Under the pieces are notes generated by a model that saw only the letters and a list, made by a program, of their open reading frames with translations, was not told where the DNA came from and ran no database searches. A program made the position numbers and the translations under genes. 64,000 bases of DNA, taken from positions 19,869 through 83,868 of the forward strand of contig CALGLU010000042.1 of the NCBI GenBank assembly GCA_937959275.1, given 5' to 3'. Below, in pieces: positions 47,332-55,789 of the stretch (within the stretch, counting starts at the first letter, position 1; each line of letters starts with the position of its first letter). The stretch is from an uncultured Saprospiraceae bacterium (lineage in GTDB: Bacteria; Bacteroidota; Bacteroidia; Chitinophagales; Saprospiraceae).

Positions 47332-48345
47332 GTGAATCGAGTGGACCTGACAACGAAGGACTTATTTGTGATGTGTAGCATGCCTAAAAGCACCGATGTG
47401 TCTTTATACCTACATCAAGAATCTGGTCAAGAGCGATTTGTTATTCATCCTTTTATTCGACATCAAGTTAAGACGACACATATCACGGCGACAGAGATTT
47501 TACACAATCCATCTGTATCCTTCATCACAGACTCAAGCTGTCAGTTGAGCCAAACTTTAAAAGAGGATTATTTAAATCAGGCAGATGCATTGTTATCAAA
47601 TATCCAAAGTGGTGCATTTTCTAAAGCCATTCTATCTAGAATCAGGATTGAAAAAATGAACAATCCAGACTACAGTCAATTGTTTCATCAATTAGTTAAG
47701 CTATATCCAAAAGCATTCACCTACTTGTTTAACATTCCAGGACAAGGGACATGGATGGGTGCATCACCAGAGGTCTTGTTGGAGAGCGATAAAACTGGGT
47801 TTGAGACCGTGGCACTAGCGGGTACGCTTCCAGTTGTTGTTGGTGAAAAACCCAAATGGTCAGACAAAGAAATTCAGGAGCAACAGATCATTGTTGACTA
47901 TGTGTCAAGCAAATTGAGCGCTAAGCACATTCCATTTGAGTTAAGTCAACAAAGAAGCGTTCGTGCTGGAAATGTGTATCACTTAAAAAGTGTGTTTAGT
48001 TCGAAGACTGTCATTGATCCTGTAGAGGTAGCGCTGATGCTGCATCCCGGACCAGCTATTTCAGGCTATCCTATCGCAGACGCACTGGGATTTATAAAAG
48101 AAAATGAACCGCATGATCGGGAGCATTACTGCGGATTTCTAGGACCAGTCTCTGACTCGAGCACCTCCTTATTTATAAACCTCCGGTGCATGCAAGTATT
48201 TGGGGATGCAGTTGCTTTATATGTTGGCGGCGGTTACACACAAGATTCTAATCCCGAAGACGAGTGGAACGAAACAGAATTAAAAAGCCAAACACTTCTT
48301 TCAGTGCTACAAGAATCCTACATTGAAGCTGATGGTATCCGATAA
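47332..48345 (+). CDS. menF: Isochorismate synthase (MenF)
   Basis: This 337-residue chorismate-binding enzyme starts at GTG and converts chorismate to isochorismate, the first committed step of menaquinone synthesis. The motifs MGASPEVLLE, LAGTLP, KEIQEQQIIVDYV, LHPGPAISGYP and EPHDREHYCGFLGP are the conserved blocks of the family. The N-terminus is short relative to E. coli MenF, as in other Bacteroidota. Its end overlaps the menD start by 14 bases. Confidence 0.88.
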   Translation: MNRVDLTTKDLFVMCSMPKSTDVSLYLHQESGQERFVIHPFIRHQVKTTHITATEILHNPSVSFITDSSCQLSQTLKEDYLNQADALLSNIQSGAFSKAILSRIRIEKMNNPDYSQLFHQLVKLYPKAFTYLFNIPGQGTWMGASPEVLLESDKTGFETVALAGTLPVVVGEKPKWSDKEIQEQQIIVDYVSSKLSAKHIPFELSQQRSVRAGNVYHLKSVFSSKTVIDPVEVALMLHPGPAISGYPIADALGFIKENEPHDREHYCGFLGPVSDSSTSLFINLRCMQVFGDAVALYVGGGYTQDSNPEDEWNETELKSQTLLSVLQESYIEADGIR

Positions 48346-50020
48346 ACCATTTATACAGCGATTAGTCAAGATCTGTGAAACGAAAGGAGTCAAGCATATT
48401 GTCTTTTCGCCTGGTTCGCGTAACGCTCCTCTTGTGATCAGTTTTAATGAGCAAGAGTATTTTGAGTGCATCACGATTCCTGACGAGCGTGTGGCTGCCT
48501 TTGTGGCGATGGGCATGGCGCTTAAGCTGCAAGAGCCCGTGATTATTTGTTGTACATCAGGCAGCGCAGCCTTGAATTATGCACCAGCCATTGTGGAAGC
48601 GTACTATCAAAAAATCCCACTGATCGTGTTAACTGCAGATCGGCCAGTCGAGCGCATCGACCAAGGTGCAGGACAAACCATGCGGCAAAAGAATGTGTAT
48701 GCCAATTACGTAAAAGCGAGTTATGAATTAATTCAAGAAGCGGATACAGCAATTGACTTACGCAGAAATGACAGGACAATTTGTGAAGCGATCAATCTGA
48801 GTCGAGCAGGTGCGAAAGGGCCAGTTCATATCAATGTCCCCATAGCAGAGCCGCTATATGGTCAAGCAGCAATGCCGCTCTACACTGACATCCAATACAT
48901 TGACAGCGTTGAGGATGTTTATTCATTATCTGTTGGGGTGTCACAGGTGATTGGTGATTTATGGAAGCGAGCTAACAAAAAATTAATCATTTGTGGTCAA
49001 TCCTTACCAGATATCCAACTCGATCGCGCCTTAGAGGAGCTAGCCCAAGATCAAAGCGTGGCTATTATTTCTGAGAGCTGTTCGAATCGCTTTTTGACAC
49101 CGATGAATCCATGCATTGACCGTGTCATTACGACATTCAGTTCAGCTGAATTATTAGATTTCAAACCTGATATTGTTGTCTCTATTGGCGATGCTATCAT
49201 TTCTAAAAAGATTAAAAAACTAATCAGTTCGTATCAGCCCAAAGAACATTGGTTTGTGAATATTCAGGAACAGCCGCAAGATATGTTTGGCTGTTTGACC
49301 AAGCATATTAAAACGACTGCAAAAGAATTTATAGCCAGTTTAACAATTTCGAATGAAGATTCTCTTTATAGCCAACTCTGGCAATCGAGACATGTACAAA
49401 CTAAAGATAATCACAAACACTTTCTAAAGACATGCCCCTGGTCTGACTTGCTAGCATTCGATGTGATCTTAAAAAAACTTCCATCACAGAGTCAGCTTCA
49501 TATGAGTAATAGCTCCTGTGTGCGCTATGTCCAGTTGTTTGATCAGCGTTCGGATCTAGGATACTACTCTAATCGTGGCGTGAGTGGGATTGATGGCTGT
49601 ACATCGACCGCTGTTGGATTCGCTTCAGCAAGTGATTCATTGACAACGCTCATTACGGGAGACATGGCATTTTTCTATGATTCTAATGCTTTATGGAGTC
49701 AACATTTGCCTTCTAATTTGCGGATCATCTTGATTAACAATGGCGGAGGCGGGATATTCAAAATCATCCCTGGACCAAATCAAACCAACCAATATAAACA
49801 GTACTTTGCGACAGAGCACAGCCAGACTGCAGAGCACATCGCTAAAGCATTTGGTTGTGAATACTTCGCTGTTCATGATGCACATGCCCTATCCAAATAC
49901 CTAGACTTATTGTATACAGAAGAATTCACCAAACCGCCCATCATTGAAGTGTTCACCAATGAAGTAGCCAATGAAAAGATTCTGGATCGGTATTTTGGGT
50001 ATGTTAAAAGTAATGCTTAA
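48332..50020 (+). CDS. menD: SEPHCHC synthase (MenD)
   Basis: This protein of about 562 residues is a thiamine-diphosphate enzyme that joins 2-oxoglutarate and isochorismate. It has VFSPGSRNAPL, the Glu-containing DERVAAFVAMGMAL segment, GSAALNYAPAIVEAYY, and the ThDP motif GDMAFFYDSNALW...NNGGGGIF. I chose ATG at 48332 (MVSDKPFIQR) over the TTG nine bases earlier. It overlaps menF, so the two are probably translationally coupled. menB (the next step) is not in this window. Confidence 0.9.
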   Translation: MVSDKPFIQRLVKICETKGVKHIVFSPGSRNAPLVISFNEQEYFECITIPDERVAAFVAMGMALKLQEPVIICCTSGSAALNYAPAIVEAYYQKIPLIVLTADRPVERIDQGAGQTMRQKNVYANYVKASYELIQEADTAIDLRRNDRTICEAINLSRAGAKGPVHINVPIAEPLYGQAAMPLYTDIQYIDSVEDVYSLSVGVSQVIGDLWKRANKKLIICGQSLPDIQLDRALEELAQDQSVAIISESCSNRFLTPMNPCIDRVITTFSSAELLDFKPDIVVSIGDAIISKKIKKLISSYQPKEHWFVNIQEQPQDMFGCLTKHIKTTAKEFIASLTISNEDSLYSQLWQSRHVQTKDNHKHFLKTCPWSDLLAFDVILKKLPSQSQLHMSNSSCVRYVQLFDQRSDLGYYSNRGVSGIDGCTSTAVGFASASDSLTTLITGDMAFFYDSNALWSQHLPSNLRIILINNGGGGIFKIIPGPNQTNQYKQYFATEHSQTAEHIAKAFGCEYFAVHDAHALSKYLDLLYTEEFTKPPIIEVFTNEVANEKILDRYFGYVKSNA

Positions 50021-50198
50021 ACAAAGTTGCATCGTACCATCTTGTTTTTGAATCACTTAGGAATATAGATCACATAGAAATATTGAATTCAAAATGAATT
50101 TTGTATAATAGGTGCAGCGCACAAGCTCAACGAAATAAAACAATACCCATAATTCATGCGAATTTAATGACAAAGCAAAATCTAGTGGCCAACGTCCA

Positions 50199-50555
50199 TT
50201 GGAACGTTTTTATGAAGTCCGCTATCGAAATATTAATGGCACCTATTATCCTTCTATGATCAGTTCGGATGTAGGCTTTATGTATATGATGCAAACGCAA
50301 CATGATTTCGTATCAAGACGATTTATTGTCTTAGAAACAGAAGTCACTAAAAAGCAGTATCAAAAAAGAAAACCAAGAAAAAAAGTGCCAAATTTCACCT
50401 CAATAAAAGATCTCAAATTACAATACGATCCTGAATTTTGGGAATCCTTCCAAATTCCACCAAAACTAGAAGCCTCTGTCATGATAAAAGCTGCTCTATC
50501 ACGGACAACTTCTTTAGAAGAACAATTCAAAAAGAATCAACGAAAAATTAATTGA
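50199..50555 (+). CDS. Small protein of unknown function
   Basis: This 118-residue basic protein (KKQYQKRKPRKKV) begins at TTG. The frame is open for 20 codons further upstream but contains no ATG. It has no signal peptide or membrane segment. No family is recognised, and it may not be a real gene, although codon use is coding-like. It lies 178 bases after menD. Confidence 0.45.
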   Translation: MERFYEVRYRNINGTYYPSMISSDVGFMYMMQTQHDFVSRRFIVLETEVTKKQYQKRKPRKKVPNFTSIKDLKLQYDPEFWESFQIPPKLEASVMIKAALSRTTSLEEQFKKNQRKIN

Positions 50556-50778
50556 ATTTAAAACTAACGGTGTCGTCTAGTAAAATTGAAATTACACTTA
50601 TCTTAATTCTAAAAAGAAAACGATCTCTTTCCTCAAGACTGAAGGCAACTCTTAGCTAAAGTAAAACAACACCTTGCTCATCCATCAAATGGGGAAATTC
50701 TCATCTGGATAAGGAGTGGTCTTTAAAGGAGGATGTCTTGACCAATAATCAATTTATAATGGCCCAATATTTTTCTTC

Positions 50779-51342
50779 CTACACAATATTATTCCGAAAC
50801 ATCTGAATGGATATCGCCAATAGCAAAATCCCAAACACCTTCCGCATCGTACTAATCGCTTGAGCAGATAATTTTTTGGATAGCCAACCAGATGATTTTA
50901 ACACGACGTAAACGATAACTAGATTAATCAACACAGCCACAAAGATTGATGTTGAATCATATTCAGTCTTCAATGAAATCAGGGTTGTCAAGGTTCCAGC
51001 TCCAGCAATTAAAGGAAACGCTATCGGCACAATCGTCCCTGATCCACCATCCTCATGAGAATCTCTAAAAAAACGAATCCCGAGAACCATTTCTAAACCA
51101 ATAAAGAAAATGATCAATGATCCTGCAATGGCAAAGGATGACATTTCGACGCCAATGAGTTTTAATACAGTGCTGCCACTGAAGAAAAAGCCAATCATTA
51201 TGAGGCCAGCAGCGAAAGTTGCCATGAATGGATGAATCTTAGTCCCTTCCTTTTTCATACTTAGAATCACAGGCAGAGAGCCTGGAATATCGATAACTGA
51301 AAACAAGATTAATGTGACCGACAAAATTGATTGTAAGACCAT
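50779..51342 (-). CDS. MarC-family membrane protein
   Basis: This 187-residue protein has six membrane segments and the MarC/UPF0056 features: LFSVIDIPGSLPVIL near the N-terminus, FAGSLIIFFIGLEMVLG-like helix, and PIAFPLIAGAGTLTTLISL. Despite the name, the family's role in antibiotic resistance is not supported and its transport substrate is unknown. The gene is divergent from the Lrp gene. Confidence 0.88.
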   Translation of the reverse strand: MVLQSILSVTLILFSVIDIPGSLPVILSMKKEGTKIHPFMATFAAGLIMIGFFFSGSTVLKLIGVEMSSFAIAGSLIIFFIGLEMVLGIRFFRDSHEDGGSGTIVPIAFPLIAGAGTLTTLISLKTEYDSTSIFVAVLINLVIVYVVLKSSGWLSKKLSAQAISTMRKVFGILLLAISIQMFRNNIV

Positions 51343-51453
51343 AATTTGGCTTTTAACGTGTATGCATTATTTACAATACAAATAAAGTCATAATCACTTA
51401 AATTAGTTTACTATTTAGTCAATTTATAATATCATCATTATATTTTATGTCAA

Positions 51454-51487
51454 TTTGACTTTATATTGATAATAAATGATATATTTG
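51454..51487 (+). promoter_or_regulatory. Bacteroidota promoter and possible Lrp operator
   Basis: TTTG at 51454-51457, 22 bases of spacer, and TATATTTG at 51480-51487 match the TTTG-N17-23-TAnnTTTG consensus. The start codon follows 10 bases later. The region carries GTCAATTTGAC at 51449-51459 (nearly palindromic) and TTTGACAT at the -7 element, which could be binding sites for the Lrp/AsnC protein encoded next (autoregulation inferred). Confidence 0.65.
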
Positions 51488-51497
51488 ACATTATTAT

Positions 51498-51974
51498 ATG
51501 CAGAATTATAGCTTAAATAATCAACTTGACGCTTTAGACAGCAGAATCCTCAATGAGCTCACTGAGAATGCACGTATACCGTTTTCACAATTAGCTAAAC
51601 AACTCAATGTATCTAACTCCTTAATCCATCAACGGATTAAGAAATTAGAAGAATCTGGAACCCTCGGAGAAGCCCATTTTAGACTAGAACCAAGACACCT
51701 AGGCTACGAAACCTGTGCTTTCACCCAAATCATCATCACCCAGGCTAGATTGCTCTCCTCTGTCATCACTAAACTAGAAGCTATACCTGAAATCGTGGAG
51801 TGTGTCAATATTGCTGGCCGCTACGCCATTATGGTTAAGATTTTTGCTATCAACAACAGACATTTACGAGATATCGTCTATGAAAAAATACAAGTCATCG
51901 AAGGGATTGAAGAAACTAACACCCTGATGACCTTCGAAACAAACTTTATGAGATCCTTAAAATTATTGGATTGA
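51498..51974 (+). CDS. Lrp/AsnC-family transcriptional regulator
   Basis: This 158-residue protein has a helix-turn-helix at residues about 12-60 (LDALDSRILNELTENAR, FSQLAKQLNVSNSLIHQRIKKLEE) and a C-terminal RAM-type effector domain (about 65-150). Such regulators respond to amino acids. It is preceded by a good promoter and ends with a strong terminator, so it is monocistronic. Confidence 0.93.
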   Translation: MQNYSLNNQLDALDSRILNELTENARIPFSQLAKQLNVSNSLIHQRIKKLEESGTLGEAHFRLEPRHLGYETCAFTQIIITQARLLSSVITKLEAIPEIVECVNIAGRYAIMVKIFAINNRHLRDIVYEKIQVIEGIEETNTLMTFETNFMRSLKLLD

Positions 51975-52070
51975 GTAAAGCATCTATTAACCGATGTCCC
52001 TTGAGGAATGCGTGATACAGAAACCGCAAAGTTCTGTTGAACGCATTCCTAGTGAGATTTTTGGTTGTGT

Positions 52071-52105
52071 AAAATGACGCCTTTAGTGATTGAAGGCGTC
52101 ATTTT
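52071..52105. terminator. Terminator after Lrp/AsnC gene
   Basis: A 9-bp stem (TGACGCCTT with AAGGCGTCA, loop TAGTGATTG) is flanked by AAAA on one side and TTTTT on the other. It is usable in both directions. Confidence 0.85.
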
Positions 52106-52135
52106 TATTTTGTTGATATTTGACGTTTTTTTTAT

Positions 52136-52450
52136 AGGCGTCTTGCCTCAAGCTTAAAAAAAAGAAAACACATAAGACACATTAGACTAATCTAAAGGAT
52201 GCGAGACACATAAGCTTATTTGATCTTTGACCTTTGCTTGTGTTGTACTCAACAAAAATCCTCTACTGTCTGAACAGGATCCGCCAATGGTCGGACAGGC
52301 TTGTAAGATAATCAGGATGGACATGATTATTATGCATCGGCAACTTGTTCTTCTTGGCGTCCCGCCTCAAGCTTAAAAAAGAAAAACACATAAGACACAT
52401 TAAGCTAATCTAAAGGATGCGAGACACATAAGCTTGTTTGGCCTTTGATG
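52136..52450 (+). repeat. Two direct copies of a repeat of about 93 bp
   Basis: Copy 1 is 52136-52228 and copy 2 is 52356-52450. Both read GGCGTCxxGCCTCAAGCTTAA, then ACACATAAGACACATTA, CTAATCTAAAGGATGCGAG and ACACATAAGCTT, with few differences. The interval between them (52229-52355) differs. No reading frame is present. A related but less exact sequence in the opposite direction lies at 52599-52670. No gene lies between 51975 and 52682. Confidence 0.8.
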
Positions 52451-52682
52451 TTGCTGTCACAAATAAAACAACGCATTTCTAATATCGTAGCCTTGTCGTG
52501 TTGTGCGATGACAAGTGGTGGCTGTGGTGCCAGCGCGTAGGCCTTTTCTTGTGTTGTCATCAATAAAAACAACAGCGCACTAGTTGAAATGAAAACCTTA
52601 TGTGTCTTGGCTCTGTAAAATTTGTCCTTATTTGCCTTATGTGTTTCCTCTTACTAATGTGTCCTACTACCTTCTTATTCGA

Positions 52683-53852
52683 TCACCGATTCCGCCCCAG
52701 TTCCTCATGACTCGATACCCATTCGTCAGCAATAATCGCCGCACTTAATGACAACTCCCCGCAAATCACAACCGCTGCCATGATCTCTGCAAGCTTATGC
52801 ACCTTGCCAGTCCCATAACAATCCATGATCTCCAGACACTCGCGCTGCGTCGCCAAACTTGTACCGCCTCCATAAGTCGCAATAATCAACGCCGGTATCG
52901 TAATAGAAAAATAATAATCCCCATTTTCACGCACCTCGCCATAGACAAACCCAGCAGAAGATTCTGCAATATTGGCAACATCTTGTCCTGTCGCGATGAA
53001 CATTGCTGTCAAGGCATTCGCAAAATGAGATCCATTATTAACCGAGCCACATTGGATCGCTCCCATATTGGATAATTGCCGTTGATAATGCATCGCTTCG
53101 CCAGTCGTATGCAAGGTTTCTTTAATATAATCTGCTGGTAATGTCACCTCTGCGATCACCCGCTTGCCTCTCGTTCGCAAGGCATTCACCATCGAGTGCT
53201 TTTTGTCTGTATCAAAGTTTGCCGCTAAGGTGAAATGTTCCAGGTCATCCAATCCCTGTGACAATATCCATTGACAAGCCTCGCGCGTCGCTTTTGTCAC
53301 CATATTCTGACCAGCTGCATCTCCTGTTGTAAAATTAAAGCGCAACCAGCGCATCTTACTCGACGCATATTGCTCTATATCTCTTAACTTGCCAACAGAG
53401 GTCGTTGTCTCTGCAGCAGATTTAATCTCATCGAAGTGCTCTGTTACCCACTCGCCAAAAGCTCTTGCATATCTAGCATTCTCAAAAACAAATACTGGAG
53501 CCCGCTGCATGCAATCATCGACAACAGTCGCTGTCACGCCACCTGCTGCCTGTATGATTTTCATACCACGATTATAACTCGCTACTAGCGTGCCTTCTGT
53601 TGTTGCCATGGGAATATAATACTCGCCTTTGGCATGTTCGCCATTCACTAACAGTGGGCCAGCAAAACCAATCGGCACTTGTGCCACACCTGTGAAATGC
53701 TCGATATTACCAGACACTTGTTCTGGATTAAACGAATATTGACTGAGGTGATGAAAAGAGGTGTTTGTCTGCTTGCTAATAAATCCCTGTCTTGTCTTGG
53801 CTATCTCTTGAGAATAATCATTCTCCTTGTCTCGTGGTATCTTAGGACTCAT
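52683..53852 (-). CDS. Hydroxymethylglutaryl-CoA reductase (class I-like)
   Basis: This protein of about 389 residues reduces HMG-CoA to mevalonate, the key step of mevalonate-dependent isoprenoid synthesis. It has VPIGFAGPL, MATTEGTLVAS (catalytic Glu), TGDAAGQNMV, FDTDKKHSMVN (Lys), IATGQDVANI (Asp), YGGGTSLATQRECLEIM and a terminal SSHEELGR (His). The GGGT...Q form is nearer to class I enzymes. I chose ATG at 53852, which overlaps the upstream stop by 11 bases. It is the third gene of an operon after a DinB-like protein and a Gfo-like oxidoreductase. Confidence 0.92.
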   Translation of the reverse strand: MSPKIPRDKENDYSQEIAKTRQGFISKQTNTSFHHLSQYSFNPEQVSGNIEHFTGVAQVPIGFAGPLLVNGEHAKGEYYIPMATTEGTLVASYNRGMKIIQAAGGVTATVVDDCMQRAPVFVFENARYARAFGEWVTEHFDEIKSAAETTTSVGKLRDIEQYASSKMRWLRFNFTTGDAAGQNMVTKATREACQWILSQGLDDLEHFTLAANFDTDKKHSMVNALRTRGKRVIAEVTLPADYIKETLHTTGEAMHYQRQLSNMGAIQCGSVNNGSHFANALTAMFIATGQDVANIAESSAGFVYGEVRENGDYYFSITIPALIIATYGGGTSLATQRECLEIMDCYGTGKVHKLAEIMAAVVICGELSLSAAIIADEWVSSHEELGRNR

Positions 53853-54354
53853 CTTCGTAGTAAGCATCAATTAAACCGAATTGGAAAAAATGGTATTTGT
53901 AATGTTGATAATGAAACAACTCCTGATCCTCAAAACTGAATTCACCCATCATCGCGTTGTAAGTTTTGAAATTTGGATTTTGCTCAAAGGTCGTATACAA
54001 GCGATCCACAGCATCAGGTACATTCTCAATCGCTTCAGCTAATGAACCGTACTTCAATGCTTGTAAATCTTCTGTTGTTTTATCTGAGGGACGATGTTTA
54101 AAAATCGCGCCTTTATCTATAAACTTCCTGAAATATTTTTGTGAATCATTTGGCTCAGCCTCCGGTTCACCTTGTCTCTTCAATGTACTCTTAGTCACCC
54201 AGGTTAGATGTTCCACCATATGTTGTGGTGTCATCAACCCAAATTGTGGAACCATATCCGCAGTCAAATTCGTCAGAATCTGTGGCACCTGCATCGTTAA
54301 GAATTCTCTTTTATCATTTGAAATTATCATATCTGCAATGTAATCTTTAATCAT
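53842..54354 (-). CDS. DinB/DUF1569-like protein
   Basis: This 170-residue soluble protein has a likely metal-binding His pattern: MTPQHMVEHLTWV near residue 40 and a C-terminal FHYQHYKYHFFQFGLI. This resembles the DinB or DUF1569 helical-bundle superfamily. It abuts the upstream Gfo-like gene (TAG next to ATG) and overlaps HMG-CoA reductase, so all three are co-translated. A role in metabolism of the same small molecule is possible but not shown. Confidence 0.65.
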   Translation of the reverse strand: MIKDYIADMIISNDKREFLTMQVPQILTNLTADMVPQFGLMTPQHMVEHLTWVTKSTLKRQGEPEAEPNDSQKYFRKFIDKGAIFKHRPSDKTTEDLQALKYGSLAEAIENVPDAVDRLYTTFEQNPNFKTYNAMMGEFSFEDQELFHYQHYKYHFFQFGLIDAYYEDES

Positions 54355-55452
54355 CTATAAAGCAACTGCCTTTCCTGTCGCAGCCGCTTCAAAAATACCT
54401 TCAATAATATGTATGTCTTTTAAGCCCTCATTCCCCGGACACATCAGCTCCGAATTATTTAAAAGAGCCAATGCATCATCATCCATTTGGAGAGCTTGTT
54501 GGTTTTCCACAAACACCTGTAAGGCCTCACTGCCATCACTCCTGTCACCGACCACGCCATTGTAAGACTGCATAGGTGATAAGTTATACCATCCGTTTTC
54601 ACAGTTCACCTGCAGTTTATTCCCAGACCGCCCTACACTCGTCACCCCATTTGCAATCAACCCATTAGATAACCTCAGCGAGTAGATCGTCGTCTCATCC
54701 ACCTCTTTAAATAATTTGGGTCGATCTATAATATGCTCAGCTGACACAACCTCTACAGCATCCATACCCGTCGCATAGCGGATACCATTCACAGTATACA
54801 CACCCATATCATACAGTGCACCTCCACCCATGGCTTTATTTGCTCGCCATCCACTCGGACCACCTCCTCTATAACACGCAGCGGCATCAACACCTGTGAT
54901 CTCTCCAAATGGTTTGCTCTCAACATAGGACATGAGCGTTTGCGTATTTGGCTCGTGCAGCATTCTATACCCAATTGATAATTTCACCTTATTCTTTGCG
55001 CAAGCATCGATGATGGATTGGCACTCCTTCGTATTCATCGCCATCGGCTTTTCACACCAGACATGCTTGCCTGCTTCAGCAGCAGCGATGGCATACTTCG
55101 CATGGAGCCCCGTCGGCACCACGATGTACACCACATCAATCGCATCATTATTTGCAATCTCCGACAAACTTTCATAGCTATACACATTAGCATCGGGAAT
55201 ATCATATTCGCGCTGCCAAGTCGGGATCTTGTCCGGACTCCCAGTCACAATACCAGCCAGATGACAATGCTTCGTTAACTGCAACGCCGGCGCTAACTGC
55301 CCTCTGCTATAACCACCTAAACCTAAGAGCGCCACTCCAATACTTTTTTTATCAAGAGCAGTGCCTGTCTGCCGCGTCTGGGGTTTACAAGCCAAGCCTA
55401 ATCCTAACGTACCGTATAGACTGGACTGCTTAATAAATGTTCTGCGCTTCAT
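54355..55452 (-). CDS. Tat-exported Gfo/Idh/MocA-family oxidoreductase
   Basis: This 365-residue NAD(P)-dependent oxidoreductase begins MKRRTFIKQSSLYG, a twin-arginine signal, and has a lipobox-like GLAC at Cys22. The Rossmann motif is LLGLGGYSRGQLAPALQL, and WCEKPMA supplies the catalytic Lys. GGALYDMGVYTVNG also fits the family. It resembles glucose-fructose oxidoreductase, so the likely reaction is on a sugar or sugar derivative in the periplasm. The coupling with HMG-CoA reductase in one operon is unexplained. Confidence 0.88.
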   Translation of the reverse strand: MKRRTFIKQSSLYGTLGLGLACKPQTRQTGTALDKKSIGVALLGLGGYSRGQLAPALQLTKHCHLAGIVTGSPDKIPTWQREYDIPDANVYSYESLSEIANNDAIDVVYIVVPTGLHAKYAIAAAEAGKHVWCEKPMAMNTKECQSIIDACAKNKVKLSIGYRMLHEPNTQTLMSYVESKPFGEITGVDAAACYRGGGPSGWRANKAMGGGALYDMGVYTVNGIRYATGMDAVEVVSAEHIIDRPKLFKEVDETTIYSLRLSNGLIANGVTSVGRSGNKLQVNCENGWYNLSPMQSYNGVVGDRSDGSEALQVFVENQQALQMDDDALALLNNSELMCPGNEGLKDIHIIEGIFEAAATGKAVAL

Positions 55453-55555
55453 TGTGTTATCTCTAGAGTATAAATGATTGAATGCAAAGTAAAATACTAT
55501 TTAGTGTGCATTATTGAACATCGGCGATGTTAATTTTTTAAAACTCCTGAGTATT

Positions 55556-55745
55556 TGTCTGAATCAGGATTTTCATGATTAGAGGATTAGTAGGATTTAA
55601 TTCATATTTGTCGCCTCTGACTGGTGACCATCATGTGGTGAATAAATTAAATGGGAATATTAATGCAGAAGGTGTGACATGATTATAGGATAACAAAATT
55701 TAATTCACATAGAATCCTAAAATCTATAAATCCTAATCCTGACAA
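55556..55745. repeat. Inverted pair of repeat family B
   Basis: Left end TTTGTCTGAATCAGGATTTT (55556 onward), right end AAATCTATAAATCCTAATCC, then TGACAAA. These form an inverted pair around a 100-base spacer in the gap (55453-55789) before the CBM9/DUF5916 gene. Confidence 0.65.
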
Positions 55746-55789
55746 AATGGTATACACAGAGCTCAACGTTGACCAAATCAACCTCAAAA

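Noticed and set aside
50779..51342. MarC as a multidrug resistance determinant
   Set aside because: The family name is historical; evidence for a resistance role is not supported and nothing here adds to it.
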